Origin: Dehalococcoidia bacterium
GTDB lineage: Bacteria > Chloroflexota > Dehalococcoidia > JAUSIH01
Direction: 5' to 3'
Length of the DNA: 52,818 nucleotides
NCBI GenBank assembly: GCA_030648205.1
Contig: JAUSIH010000020.1
Span: 1 to 52,818 of the forward strand
Part shown: positions 43,173 through 50,752 of the stretch, piece by piece
Layout: the number at the start of each line of letters is the position of its first letter
Position numbering within the stretch: position 1 is the stretch's first letter
Notes under the pieces: model-generated
Told to the model about the DNA's origin: nothing
Databases searched by the model: none
What the model saw: only the letters and a program-made list of their open reading frames with translations
Made by a program: the position numbers and the translations under genes

Positions 43173-43246
43173 CCAAGGCGGCGAGTTATCGGAAAGGCTC
43201 TAGTCGCGCGAGAAGGGCCGGGTACTCCACGGCGGCGTGCCGCGCG

Positions 43247-44116
43247 TTACTGCTCCAGGTCCAGGCTGATATCCAGGGCGGGCGCGGAGTGGGTCAGCGC
43301 CCCCACGGAGATCAGGTCCACGCCCGTCTCGGCCACCGCCCGCACCGTCTTCAGGTTGACGCCGCCGGATGCCTCCAGCAGCGCCTCCCCGCTGACCATG
43401 CGCACCGCTTCTACCATCTGAGGGACAGGCATGTTGTCGAGCATGATGACGTCCGCGCCGGCGTCCAGCGCCTCCCGCACTTGCGCCAGCGACTGCGCCT
43501 CCACCTCCACCCGCGTCATGTGGGGGGCCGCCCTGCGCGCCTGCTCCAGCGCCTGCTTGAGGCCGACGCCGCGCCGCTTCAGCGACTCCAGATGGTTGTC
43601 CTTGACCAGGACGCCGTCGCTGAGGCAGAAGCGGTGATTGTAGCCGCCGCCCACACGCACCGCGTACCGCTCCAGAAGGCGCAGGCCGGGCGTGGTCTTG
43701 CGCGTGTCCAGGATGTGCGCCCGCGTGCCGCGCACCGCCTCCACGTACATGGCCGTCAGCGTGGCGACGCCGCTCATGCGCTGGAGGAAGTTCAGGGCGA
43801 CGCGCTCCGCCTTCAACAGGCTGGCGGCGGGGCCGCTGAGCGTGGCGAGGCAGTCGCCGGGCGCGACGCGTCTGCCGTCGGGCTTCAGGACGCGGAACGC
43901 GACGCTTGCGTCCACGGCGTGGAACACGCGCTCCGCCACCGGCATCCCGGCCAGCACGCCCCGCGCCTTGGCCGTAAGCCTGCCCGCGCCGGGGGCGTCC
44001 GGCGGCACCAGGGCGTCGGTGGTGATATCGCCCCAGGGCATGCCCTCCCGGAGCGCCGCCCGGACGATGCGGTCAAGGTCCAGGGAGGGCAGTCCCGCGG
44101 GCGCTGATTCAGACAT
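43247..44116 (-). CDS. nadC: Nicotinate-nucleotide diphosphorylase (carboxylating), quinolinate phosphoribosyltransferase
   Basis: 289 residues, normal length. It converts quinolinate and PRPP to nicotinate mononucleotide in NAD synthesis. Diagnostic segments: REGMPWGDITTDAL near residue 23, ERVALNFLQRMSGVAT near 103, ILDTRKTTPGLRLLERYAVRVGGGYNHR near 133, VKDNHL near 170, and VEVEAQSL and DVIMLDNMP later on. nadA lies upstream on the same strand, but 229 bp of palindromic sequence separates them, so cotranscription is uncertain. nadB is not in the window. Confidence 0.97.
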   Translation of the reverse strand: MSESAPAGLPSLDLDRIVRAALREGMPWGDITTDALVPPDAPGAGRLTAKARGVLAGMPVAERVFHAVDASVAFRVLKPDGRRVAPGDCLATLSGPAASLLKAERVALNFLQRMSGVATLTAMYVEAVRGTRAHILDTRKTTPGLRLLERYAVRVGGGYNHRFCLSDGVLVKDNHLESLKRRGVGLKQALEQARRAAPHMTRVEVEAQSLAQVREALDAGADVIMLDNMPVPQMVEAVRMVSGEALLEASGGVNLKTVRAVAETGVDLISVGALTHSAPALDISLDLEQ

Positions 44117-44133
44117 CGTTCACTCCTGGGAGA

Positions 44134-44163
44134 TTCCTCGTCCTTCCGTGGAAGGACGAGGAA
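44134..44163. repeat. Perfect 14-bp hairpin upstream of nadC
   Basis: TTCCTCGTCCTTCC and GGAAGGACGAGGAA separated by two bases, 18 nt before the nadC ATG. It could mask the ribosome site or be a mobile palindrome. There is no T tract. Confidence 0.75.
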
Positions 44164-44239
44164 CGACAGGGGACGACTGGCCTGTCCGGCCCCTGACACC
44201 GCGCTAGTACCTACTTGCGAAAAAGGGCGGTATCATCAA

Positions 44240-44302
44240 CCGCTCGTGGTGAGCTTGTCGAACCATGAGTGGCTCGCCCTTCGACAAGCTCAGGGTGAGC
44301 GG
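44240..44302. repeat. REP-like inverted repeat with GAGCTTGTCGAA arms
   Basis: CCGCTC (44240-44245) pairs with GAGCGG (44297-44302), and GAGCTTGTCGAA (44251-44262) pairs with TTCGACAAGCTC (44280-44291). Palindromes with this core are widely dispersed in environmental bacterial genomes and usually lie in intergenic DNA. Confidence 0.8.
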
Positions 44303-44345
44303 GGCTGGGTTCGGCTGTGTGTACGCTGATTTCTGCAACTGAGTA

Positions 44346-45284
44346 CTAGCCGATGGCCAGCATGCGCTCGATGGACACGCGGGCGCGATCCGCTATCGCC
44401 GGAGGCACCTTCACCACGTACACGTCGTCGCGGAGGGAGCGGTGCAGCTTCTCCAGCGTGATCATCTTCATGTACTTGCAGACCGACTCCTCGCTGACCG
44501 GGAAGAAGGCCTTCTTCGGGCTTTCCTTGCGCAGGCGGTGCAGGATGCCCGTCTCCGTGGCTATAACAAACTCCTTCGCCGGCGACTTCCGTGCGAAGTT
44601 GATCATGCCGCCGGTGGAAAGGATATGTGCGCCTTTAGCCACGGGGTCGCTCTGGCTCGCCAGGTACATGCAGTTGCTGACGCACCCACACTCGGGGTGG
44701 ATGAGGAACTCGGCGCCCTTGTGGGCGTCGCGCGCCTTCGCGATCTCCTCCGGGCGGATGGCCGCGTGCACGTGGCACTCGCCCCACCAGATGTGCATGT
44801 TCTTCCGGCCCGTCTCGTGCTGCACGAACGTGCCCAAGAACATGTCGGGGAGGAACAGGACCTCTTTGTCCTCCGGAATGGCCCGCACCACCTTCACCGC
44901 GTTCGTCGAGGTGCAGCAGTAGTCGGTCTCCGCCTTGACCTCCGCCGTGGTGTTGACGTAGGAGACGACCACGGCGCCGGGGTGCTCGGCCTTCCAGGCG
45001 CGGAGTTGGTCGGCGTTGATGGTGGCGGCCAGGGAGCATCCGGCCTCCAGGTCGGGGATGAGCACCCGCTTGTCGGGGCACAGGATGGAGGCCGTCTCGG
45101 CCATGAAGTGCACGCCGCAGAACACGATGAGGTCCGCCGGAGTCTTGGCGGCCTCCTGGGCCAGACCCAGGGAGTCTCCCACGAAGTCGGCGATGTCCTG
45201 GATTTCGCCGATCTGGTAGTTATGGGCCAGGATGACGGCGTTGCGCTGCCGCTTGAGCTTCAGTATCTCTGATGCCAGGTCCAT
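44346..45284 (-). CDS. nadA: Quinolinate synthase A
   Basis: 312 residues from the ATG at 45284, preceded by GGGGAGG. NadA condenses iminoaspartate with dihydroxyacetone phosphate to quinolinate on a [4Fe-4S] cluster. Visible features: ILAHNYQIGEIQDIADFVGDSLGLAQEA, FCGVHFMAETA, the PDLEAGCSLA cysteine, the CTSTNAVKV segment, and HPECGCVSNC near residue 200, which hold the cluster ligands. The C-terminal KRMxLI-like SEESVCKYMKMITLEKLHRSL is typical. It has its own promoter overlapping the end of the upstream gene. Confidence 0.97.
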   Translation of the reverse strand: MDLASEILKLKRQRNAVILAHNYQIGEIQDIADFVGDSLGLAQEAAKTPADLIVFCGVHFMAETASILCPDKRVLIPDLEAGCSLAATINADQLRAWKAEHPGAVVVSYVNTTAEVKAETDYCCTSTNAVKVVRAIPEDKEVLFLPDMFLGTFVQHETGRKNMHIWWGECHVHAAIRPEEIAKARDAHKGAEFLIHPECGCVSNCMYLASQSDPVAKGAHILSTGGMINFARKSPAKEFVIATETGILHRLRKESPKKAFFPVSEESVCKYMKMITLEKLHRSLRDDVYVVKVPPAIADRARVSIERMLAIG

Positions 45285-45380
45285 GACGCCCTCCCCTCTG
45301 GGCCACATAGCTCGGAGGAAGCGACGCCCGGCAGGACGACGGGCCTGTCCAGGACGTGCGCAGAAGACTCCGTATCCTCT

Positions 45381-45409
45381 ACTGTAGTGGACGTAATGAG
45401 GACGGTCAA
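45381..45409 (-). promoter_or_regulatory. Candidate promoter of nadA
   Basis: On the minus strand, TTGACC (45409-45404), a 17-nt spacer, and TACAGT (45386-45381). Its -35 box overlaps the stop region of the upstream solute-binding gene. The leader would be about 90 nt. Confidence 0.55.
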
Positions 45410-47142
45410 GGAGTCCGCCTGTCCAGCCAGCCCTCCTCCACCAGTCCGTAGCGGTTGCGCGGGGTAGGCCACAGCCCTTTCACCCACGGCTGGACCACAG
45501 CCCAGCCCTCGCCGGTGTAGATGTGCACCTGGTACACCCTGTCCAGGATGAGCCGCTGGGCCTGCAGCACAAGCTCCCTGCGCTGGGCGAAGTCCAGGGC
45601 GCCGCGCTGCCTGTCAATGAGCGCGTCCAGTTCCGGGTCTTGAATGCCGCCGTAGTTGCGCGTCCCCGCGCTGTGGTAGCGGGTGCGGAGCTGGTCGTCC
45701 GGCTCGTCGAAGGCCAGGAACCCGCGGGCGCGGAAGGCAAACTGCCGCCGCACCTCCGTGTCCTTGTACGCGGCGAAGTCCATCATCTTGATGTCCAGGT
45801 CAATGCCGATGCGCTGCAACTGGGACGCGGCTGCCTCCAGCGGCGCGAGTTGCAGCCACGAGTACTCCCGCGCGGCCTCGGCCTGCAGCCTGTAGCCGCG
45901 GGGAATGCCCATCTCGGCCAGCAGCCGCTGCGCCTCCGCTATGTCCGCGTGCTTTGGCTGGCGATAGCCGGGCCGCTGCAACAGCTCCGCCTCCGTGATG
46001 GCCCACTTCGGCAGAAGCTTCCACGACAGGGGTCCGCTGATGTGGCCGCCGCCGTCCATCGCCACCTTGAGCGTCTCCTGGCGGTCCGTCGCCAGGTCAA
46101 TGGCCTTGCGGAAGCGCAGGTCGTTGAAGGGCGGCTTCGTCAGGTCCATCACCAGCTCCACCGGGTACGCCAGCGGCACCGGAATAAAACCTATTTGCGG
46201 GTTTGTCCGCTCCAGGGCCAGCTTCTCCGGATAGGTGACGCCGCCCAGGCTCTCCGACCCGTAGTCAAGGCGCGCCGTCCTGTACGCGGCCAGGCGCGCG
46301 GCGTCGTCCACGATGACCACCCAGGAGACGCCGTCCAGGTACGGCTTGCCCGGCATCCAGAAGTCAGGGTTGCGCTCCAGTGTCCCGCCCACCGAGGGGA
46401 CGTGCTCCTTGACCATGAAGGGGCCGGTGCCGATGGCCTGCTCCGGGTCCCTGATCTCATCCGTCTTCTCGAGTATCTCCGGGGGCATCATGGCGTTGCG
46501 CTCCCATGAGAGGTACGCGAGAAAGGGAACGAAGGGTTCTTTGAGGGTGACCTCCACGGTGTACCTGTCCACCGCCTTGACCGTGTCCACCAACTCGAAC
46601 TGGCCTTGTCGGGCGAATCTGGGCGCGGGCGTGCGGATGCGGTTGATGCTGAAGACAACGTCCTGCGCGGTAAACTCCCGTCCGTTCACCGGCGGGCGGT
46701 TGTGGAACCTGACGCCCTGCTGCAAGTGGAGCACAAGCGTCCGCGCGTCCTTCCACTCCCAGCGTCTGGCCAGGCCGGGAATCAGGTCACGGGTCCGGGG
46801 GTCTTCCCGCAGCAGGCTCTGGCCAACGAACTCCCCCACGACGCCGGACGGCCCGGTGGAGGTGTGCTCATCCCAGGTGGGCGGCTCCGAGCTGATGGAT
46901 GCCCGCAGGACGCCGCCGCGCCGGGGCTGGGCCGTTGGCGTCGCGGGCGCGGGATGCGCTCCGGCGACCGCCTGCGTGGGCGTCGCTGTGGGCGGAGATG
47001 CGGGCGCGCAGGACGCCACGATGAGGGCCAGCGCCGCCAGGAGCCACAGGAAGCGCCGGAGAATGGTCGGGCGCGTTGCGCGTCCGGCGCGCTCGGTGAG
47101 CGCACGGAAGTGATACGAGAAGGGGTGGCCTTGTTTCTTCAT
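45406..47142 (-). CDS. Family 5 solute-binding lipoprotein
   Basis: 578 residues. A long basic N-terminus precedes the hydrophobic core FLWLLAALALIVASC with a lipobox (VASC), then a Thr/Pro/Ala tether. The binding domain shows GGVLRASISSEPPTWDEH, LVLHLQQGVRFHNRPPVNGREFTAQDVVFSI, IGTGPFMVKEH and RKAIDLATDRQETLK. The C-terminal part has the usual YGLVEEGWLDR. No permease or ATPase genes are adjacent. It lies directly downstream (same strand) of the tRNA fragment at 47164-47214. Confidence 0.95.
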   Translation of the reverse strand: MKKQGHPFSYHFRALTERAGRATRPTILRRFLWLLAALALIVASCAPASPPTATPTQAVAGAHPAPATPTAQPRRGGVLRASISSEPPTWDEHTSTGPSGVVGEFVGQSLLREDPRTRDLIPGLARRWEWKDARTLVLHLQQGVRFHNRPPVNGREFTAQDVVFSINRIRTPAPRFARQGQFELVDTVKAVDRYTVEVTLKEPFVPFLAYLSWERNAMMPPEILEKTDEIRDPEQAIGTGPFMVKEHVPSVGGTLERNPDFWMPGKPYLDGVSWVVIVDDAARLAAYRTARLDYGSESLGGVTYPEKLALERTNPQIGFIPVPLAYPVELVMDLTKPPFNDLRFRKAIDLATDRQETLKVAMDGGGHISGPLSWKLLPKWAITEAELLQRPGYRQPKHADIAEAQRLLAEMGIPRGYRLQAEAAREYSWLQLAPLEAAASQLQRIGIDLDIKMMDFAAYKDTEVRRQFAFRARGFLAFDEPDDQLRTRYHSAGTRNYGGIQDPELDALIDRQRGALDFAQRRELVLQAQRLILDRVYQVHIYTGEGWAVVQPWVKGLWPTPRNRYGLVEEGWLDRRTP

Positions 47143-47163
47143 CGTGAAGTTCGTTTACAGGTA

Positions 47164-47214
47164 GGTGGGCCCGGAGGGAAGCGAACCCACGACACCTGGA
47201 TGAGAGTCCGCTGC
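47164..47214 (-). repeat. Degenerate tRNA 3' half (possible att site remnant)
   Basis: On the minus strand this 51-nt stretch starts GCAGCGGACT and ends TCCGGGCCCACC. Aligned by eye with the tRNA-Lys gene at 50714-50642 it matches at about 44 of 52 positions, with one deletion. There is no matching 5' half, and the T stem has one mismatch. The anticodon region (CTCTCAT) would read CUC, so an origin from tRNA-Glu is also possible. It lies in the same orientation as the intact tRNA, 3.4 kb away. Confidence 0.75.
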
Positions 47215-47224
47215 CAGGCCGAGT

Positions 47225-47464
47225 CTAGCGCGAGCGTGGGGTGAGCAGCCTGAGGAACTCTTCACGGGTCAGCCGAGCGTCTCGCAGAATCTTTGACAGG
47301 AGGCCGGGGCCGATATCTTCACCCGCGTGTATTGGGACAACGGTTGATCGTCCATCGGGGTGTCGCAGGATGCGATGGCTTCCCTTTTGACGAATGTCCT
47401 CAAACCCTTCTCTTTTCAGGGCTTGGATTACTGCCTGTCCAGTCAAGGCTGGCAGGCGACTCAT
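47225..47464 (-). CDS. hicA: HicA-type toxin (mRNA interferase)
   Basis: 79 residues. HicA toxins are small double-stranded-RNA-binding-fold RNases that cleave mRNA during stress. The sequence has the family core GQAVIQALKREGFEDIRQKGSHRILRHPDG, with catalytic His30 in KGSH, and ends with a short helix. The gene starts 4 nt inside the 3' end of the antitoxin gene, the usual coupling when the antitoxin comes first. It ends 11 nt before the tRNA fragment. Confidence 0.93.
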   Translation of the reverse strand: MSRLPALTGQAVIQALKREGFEDIRQKGSHRILRHPDGRSTVVPIHAGEDIGPGLLSKILRDARLTREEFLRLLTPRSR

Positions 47465-47685
47465 ACGACGACTTGATGGACACCTACAAGACGCAGGCCG
47501 ACCTTGACGTTCTGGCCTTGCTCTTCCAGGCAGAGGCTTATGGCTTCTCGAACGCGCTTGAGCAACTCGTCCAGGGAGCGAGCTTGCGTGTGGCAGCCGG
47601 GCAAATCAGGCACGCTGGCGACGAGATACCCCTCGTCGTCCTGCTCAATGACAACCGTGAAATTGCGTGGTCGTTGCATTCTCAT
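47461..47685 (-). CDS. hicB: HicB-type antitoxin
   Basis: 74 residues from the ATG at 47685; an ATG at 47709 would add eight residues. It shows the partial RNase H fold of HicB antitoxins: FTVVIEQDDEGYLVASVPDLPGCHTQARSLDELLKRVREAISLCLEE. It binds and neutralises HicA. There is no evident C-terminal DNA-binding domain, so autoregulation may be weak or act differently. It is cotranscribed with, and overlaps, hicA. It is downstream of the AbfD-like gene by about 85 nt. Confidence 0.92.
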   Translation of the reverse strand: MRMQRPRNFTVVIEQDDEGYLVASVPDLPGCHTQARSLDELLKRVREAISLCLEEQGQNVKVGLRLVGVHQVVV

Positions 47686-47770
47686 ATCTCTGCCGCCGAT
47701 ATCCATCATATCGCATTTGAGTCAGCTTTGCCATCGGAGACGCGAGGAAGACATGTGACCACGACTGCTG

Positions 47771-49219
47771 TCATCGCGGCGTCCCGTCCTCCATACCCAG
47801 CAGGGCCTTCGCCATGTTCATGCGCTCCGGGAGATTGGCCTGGCGGGCGATGCCGATCTTCAGCGCCTGCGGGGATCCCGCCCCGTGCATGGACTCCACC
47901 AGGGCAGAGCAGCCGCTTATGTTTTCGATGAGGCGGGCCACCCGCAGCCGGGCCTCGACGGGCGTCCCGTTCACCCCCTGGAAGTACTTGCGAACGTAGG
48001 GGCCCACCACGGGATGAGACAGGTCCTTCTCCGAGGGCGCCGTGCCCAGCAGCCCGCCCGCGATGTCGTGGGACAGGCGGCATATCTCGTACATGAACCT
48101 GGTGGTGTTCAGCTTGGCCGAGTTCGCCAGCACGGGGTCCACGTAGCAAGTGCCCGCGGGGGTCATCTTGCCCTCGGCGGAGCACGCTATGGAGCACCCG
48201 TACAGCGTCTCGGCCAAGTGGACCATTTCCACCAGCTTGTCGCGGACGTGGGCCGCCTGGTCCACGCCGTTGTACTGGGCGATGAGAGCGGTGGCCCCGA
48301 TGAGGACATCGGCCACGCCTGTCTTGCAGCCGCCGTAGTTCTGCCGGTGATAGCTGGTGAACATCTCCACCAGGGGCAGGGTGAACTCATGCTCTCCGCA
48401 CAGGAACACCCTCTCCCAGGGAACGAACACGTCGTCGAAGACGATCATGGCCTCGCCGCCCACGAAGCCGTACGAGGCGTTGCCCTGGTCTATCTCGCCG
48501 CCGAACTTGCGCTCGTCGTTGCTCTGCCGGCCGAAGATGAAGGTGAGGCCCGGGGTCTCGGCGGGAACGGCGAAGGCCACGGCGTAGTCCTTGTCCTCCT
48601 CCCGCATGGAGGTGGTGGGCATGACGATGACCTCGTGGGAGTTCACCGCGCCCGTCTGGTGGAGCTTGGCTCCCCGCACCACGACGCCGTCCGGGCGCCT
48701 TTCCACTATGTGCAGGTAGGCGTCCGGATCCGGCTGCCTGCTGGGCGGGAGGCTGCGGTCCCCCTTCGCGTCCGTCACGGCGCCGTCGCTCATCAGGTCG
48801 TTGTCCTGGACGTAGGTGAGAAAGCGGCGGAACCGCTGGTGGTAGCCGGTGCCGTGCTTCTGGTCAGCCTGCAAAGTGATGTTGTACAGAGCGTTCAGTG
48901 CGTCCAGCCCCACGCACCGTTGAAAGCATGTCCCCGTCTTCTGCCCCAGCAGTCGCAGCATCTTCACCTTTTTCACCAGATCGCCGGTGCTTTGCTGGAT
49001 GTGGGTGAACCGATTGATGGTCCGGCCCGTGAGGTGGGATGTGGCCGTCATCAGGTCCGCGTAGCGCGGGTCGTGGGCCAGGTCGTAGGTGAGGGCCGCC
49101 GTGTTGACGTGGGGTCGGGTGAGGGGGTGGTCCACCACGTCCTCAATCTTCTCCCCCAGGGCGTACACCGGCCTCCTCAGCCTGCGTATGCTCTCCTTGT
49201 ACTCGCTGCCGGTCATCAT
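47771..49219 (-). CDS. 4-hydroxybutyryl-CoA dehydratase-like protein (4-HPA 3-hydroxylase family)
   Basis: 482 residues; GGAGGTG precedes the ATG. Overall it is an HpaB/acyl-CoA dehydrogenase-fold flavoprotein. Unlike plain hydroxylases it has the [4Fe-4S] ligand pattern of 4-hydroxybutyryl-CoA dehydratase/vinylacetyl-CoA isomerase: Cys98 and Cys102 in GTCFQRC, His291 and Cys298 followed by Lys299 in YHRQNYGGCK. These match C99, C103, H292, C299 and K300 of the clostridial enzyme almost one for one. Other family segments are GDRSLPPSRQ, GAKLHQTGA and VPWERVFLCGE. The reaction would be radical dehydration of a hydroxyacyl-CoA; the exact substrate is not provable. Confidence 0.92.
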   Translation of the reverse strand: MMTGSEYKESIRRLRRPVYALGEKIEDVVDHPLTRPHVNTAALTYDLAHDPRYADLMTATSHLTGRTINRFTHIQQSTGDLVKKVKMLRLLGQKTGTCFQRCVGLDALNALYNITLQADQKHGTGYHQRFRRFLTYVQDNDLMSDGAVTDAKGDRSLPPSRQPDPDAYLHIVERRPDGVVVRGAKLHQTGAVNSHEVIVMPTTSMREEDKDYAVAFAVPAETPGLTFIFGRQSNDERKFGGEIDQGNASYGFVGGEAMIVFDDVFVPWERVFLCGEHEFTLPLVEMFTSYHRQNYGGCKTGVADVLIGATALIAQYNGVDQAAHVRDKLVEMVHLAETLYGCSIACSAEGKMTPAGTCYVDPVLANSAKLNTTRFMYEICRLSHDIAGGLLGTAPSEKDLSHPVVGPYVRKYFQGVNGTPVEARLRVARLIENISGCSALVESMHGAGSPQALKIGIARQANLPERMNMAKALLGMEDGTPR

Positions 49220-49343
49220 GGCTGCACCTCCAGGCCCTTTCGGGCCCGCGCGTTGTCGCCGCCCGCGAACGCCAGCGAAGCGAGTCGGCTGATGCGCTGG
49301 TTACCCAGCGCCCTTTGTTTGGCGCACAGACACCAGTAAAACG

Positions 49344-50579
49344 TTACCGCTTTCTTGCTGCAATCGCGGACGCAATAAAGTCGGCGTCTTCTCCGACACC
49401 GATGAGCAACCCGGACTTTTGTTTGTATAACCAGGGCAAGCCAATAAAGAATAACCCGGGGTAGTCAGTCACGCCACGTTTCTGGACCGGATACCCGTCG
49501 CTATCAAAGATGGGCAACTTGACAAGACTGAAGTCGAACACATATCCCATCGCCCAAATGATGGTCGTGATACCAACAGAGTGCAGGTCTAGTTTGGTGA
49601 TCGCGTCCGCGTCATAACCATCGCGGAGTTGCGGCAGATTCTCCGGAGGAGCATTCAGCCCGTTCTGCGCGATGAAGTTATCGGTCAGTTTTACGACCTC
49701 GGCTTCGAACTTGTCCGCCTTGGCGAGGCTATCCTTCAGGTCGTCGGCTAACCAAATGGTGTTGTCACGCGCGCCTTGGAGGCGCCCCAGCAACACCACG
49801 CCGTCTCGTGCAAACTGGTGCAGATTGAGTGCCCGTCCACCATCCCGGCCAGAGACGTGCGGATTGCCTGTGAACTTGGCTTTGGGCGATGGCAGCTTGT
49901 CCGCCGTTCGGTCCAGAAACCCGCTCAGGTGCAGCCACTCGTAAACGTCCTTACCTCGATACCGACGGGGAACACGCCCAGCGCCGCCGACACATAAGTA
50001 GACCCTGCGTCCATTCTGGTACAACTCCTCTGCGATCTGGCAACCTGACTGGGCGCTGCCGACCACCAGCACCGCACCGGGCGGTAGCGCCTGGGGATTG
50101 CGGTATTTACCCGAGTCAAGCTGGGTGATCCGTGCGGACAGGTCGGTACGGCAGGAGGGTATTTTGGGCTGCTGAAACAGGCCCGTAGCCATCACCACAT
50201 GTTGCGCTTCCCAAGCGGTCTCCTCTGTTCTGACCAGATAGCCCTTGCCATCTGCTTTTCGAACGACTGAGGTGACCCGCACCCCGTAGCGGACAGGGAG
50301 ATGAAAGCGTTCGACGTATTGCTCGAAGCAAGCGACGATGTCGTCACGCGCCATGAAACCATCTGGCGCGTTGCCATGATACTCTGCGCCAGGCAATCGA
50401 AACGACCAGTTAGGGGTGAGGAGAGTGAAGGAATCCCAGCGGCCGTTACGCCAGGCATTGCCTGCTTGCGCGGCTTGTTCGAGCACGATATGTTCGCAGC
50501 CTCGTTGCGCCAGGTGGTAGCTGGTGGATAACCCAGCCTGTCCCCCGCCAATGATGATTGTTTCTATTGACTGACCCAT
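49344..50579 (-). CDS. FAD/NAD(P)-dependent flavin monooxygenase-like protein
   Basis: 411 residues from the ATG at 50579, preceded by GAGG; an upstream in-frame ATG at 50612 lacks support. It has two Rossmann motifs: the FAD site IIIGGGQAGLSTSYHLAQRG at the N-terminus and a second dinucleotide site VLVVGSAQSGCQIAEEL near residue 185. Between them is the ATGLFQQPKIP segment typical of the flavin-containing monooxygenase group. C-terminal FFIGLPWLYKQKSGLLIGVGEDADFIA is characteristic of the subgroup often labelled MSMEG_0569-like. It lies between tRNA-Lys and the AbfD-like gene, possibly within a transferred segment. Substrate unknown. Confidence 0.92.
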   Translation of the reverse strand: MGQSIETIIIGGGQAGLSTSYHLAQRGCEHIVLEQAAQAGNAWRNGRWDSFTLLTPNWSFRLPGAEYHGNAPDGFMARDDIVACFEQYVERFHLPVRYGVRVTSVVRKADGKGYLVRTEETAWEAQHVVMATGLFQQPKIPSCRTDLSARITQLDSGKYRNPQALPPGAVLVVGSAQSGCQIAEELYQNGRRVYLCVGGAGRVPRRYRGKDVYEWLHLSGFLDRTADKLPSPKAKFTGNPHVSGRDGGRALNLHQFARDGVVLLGRLQGARDNTIWLADDLKDSLAKADKFEAEVVKLTDNFIAQNGLNAPPENLPQLRDGYDADAITKLDLHSVGITTIIWAMGYVFDFSLVKLPIFDSDGYPVQKRGVTDYPGLFFIGLPWLYKQKSGLLIGVGEDADFIASAIAARKR

Positions 50580-50641
50580 GTATGCCTCGTTACTTGGTGC
50601 GATAGCTGACAATGCGTAACAACTGGAGTCTTAAAAAGTGG

Positions 50642-50714
50642 TGGGCCCGGAGGGGATCGAACCCTCGACACGCGGATTAAAAGTCCGCTGCTCTACCAAC
50701 TGAGCTACAGGCCC
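50642..50714 (-). tRNA. tRNA-Lys(UUU)
   Basis: The minus strand folds into a complete cloverleaf. Acceptor GGGCCTG pairs with CGGGCCC; the D arm is TAGCTCAGTTGGTAGAGCA; the anticodon stem-loop is GCGGA-CTTTTAA-TCCGC with anticodon TTT; the T arm is GAGGG-TTCGATC-CCCTC. The discriminator is A, and CCA is encoded (50641-50639). Confidence 0.97.
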
Positions 50715-50752
50715 ACGACGCAGCAAAAGCATACGGAGACTTGGTCTCGGCG

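Larger units (their letters stand above)
42498..43246. other. Intergenic region with promoter, leader hairpin and palindromic repeat
   Basis: About 750 bp without a supportable gene. Frames on both strands in 42700-43170 show no family resemblance and lack ribosome sites. It contains the promoter and leader of the gene at 42497 and a complex palindrome at 43082-43172. A residual coding stretch on the plus strand (42812-43042) may be the relic of a lost gene but cannot be identified. Confidence 0.65.

Noticed and set aside
42697-43176. 159-codon minus frame and 76-codon plus frame in the 42.7-43.2 kb gap
   Set aside because: No recognisable domain, poor composition and no ribosome site; the region is better explained by promoter, leader and palindromic DNA.
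47885-49339. 484-codon plus-strand frame opposite the AbfD-like gene
   Set aside because: Its His/Val/Arg-rich composition mirrors the opposite coding strand. The minus-strand protein has a complete catalytic residue set, so this is a shadow.
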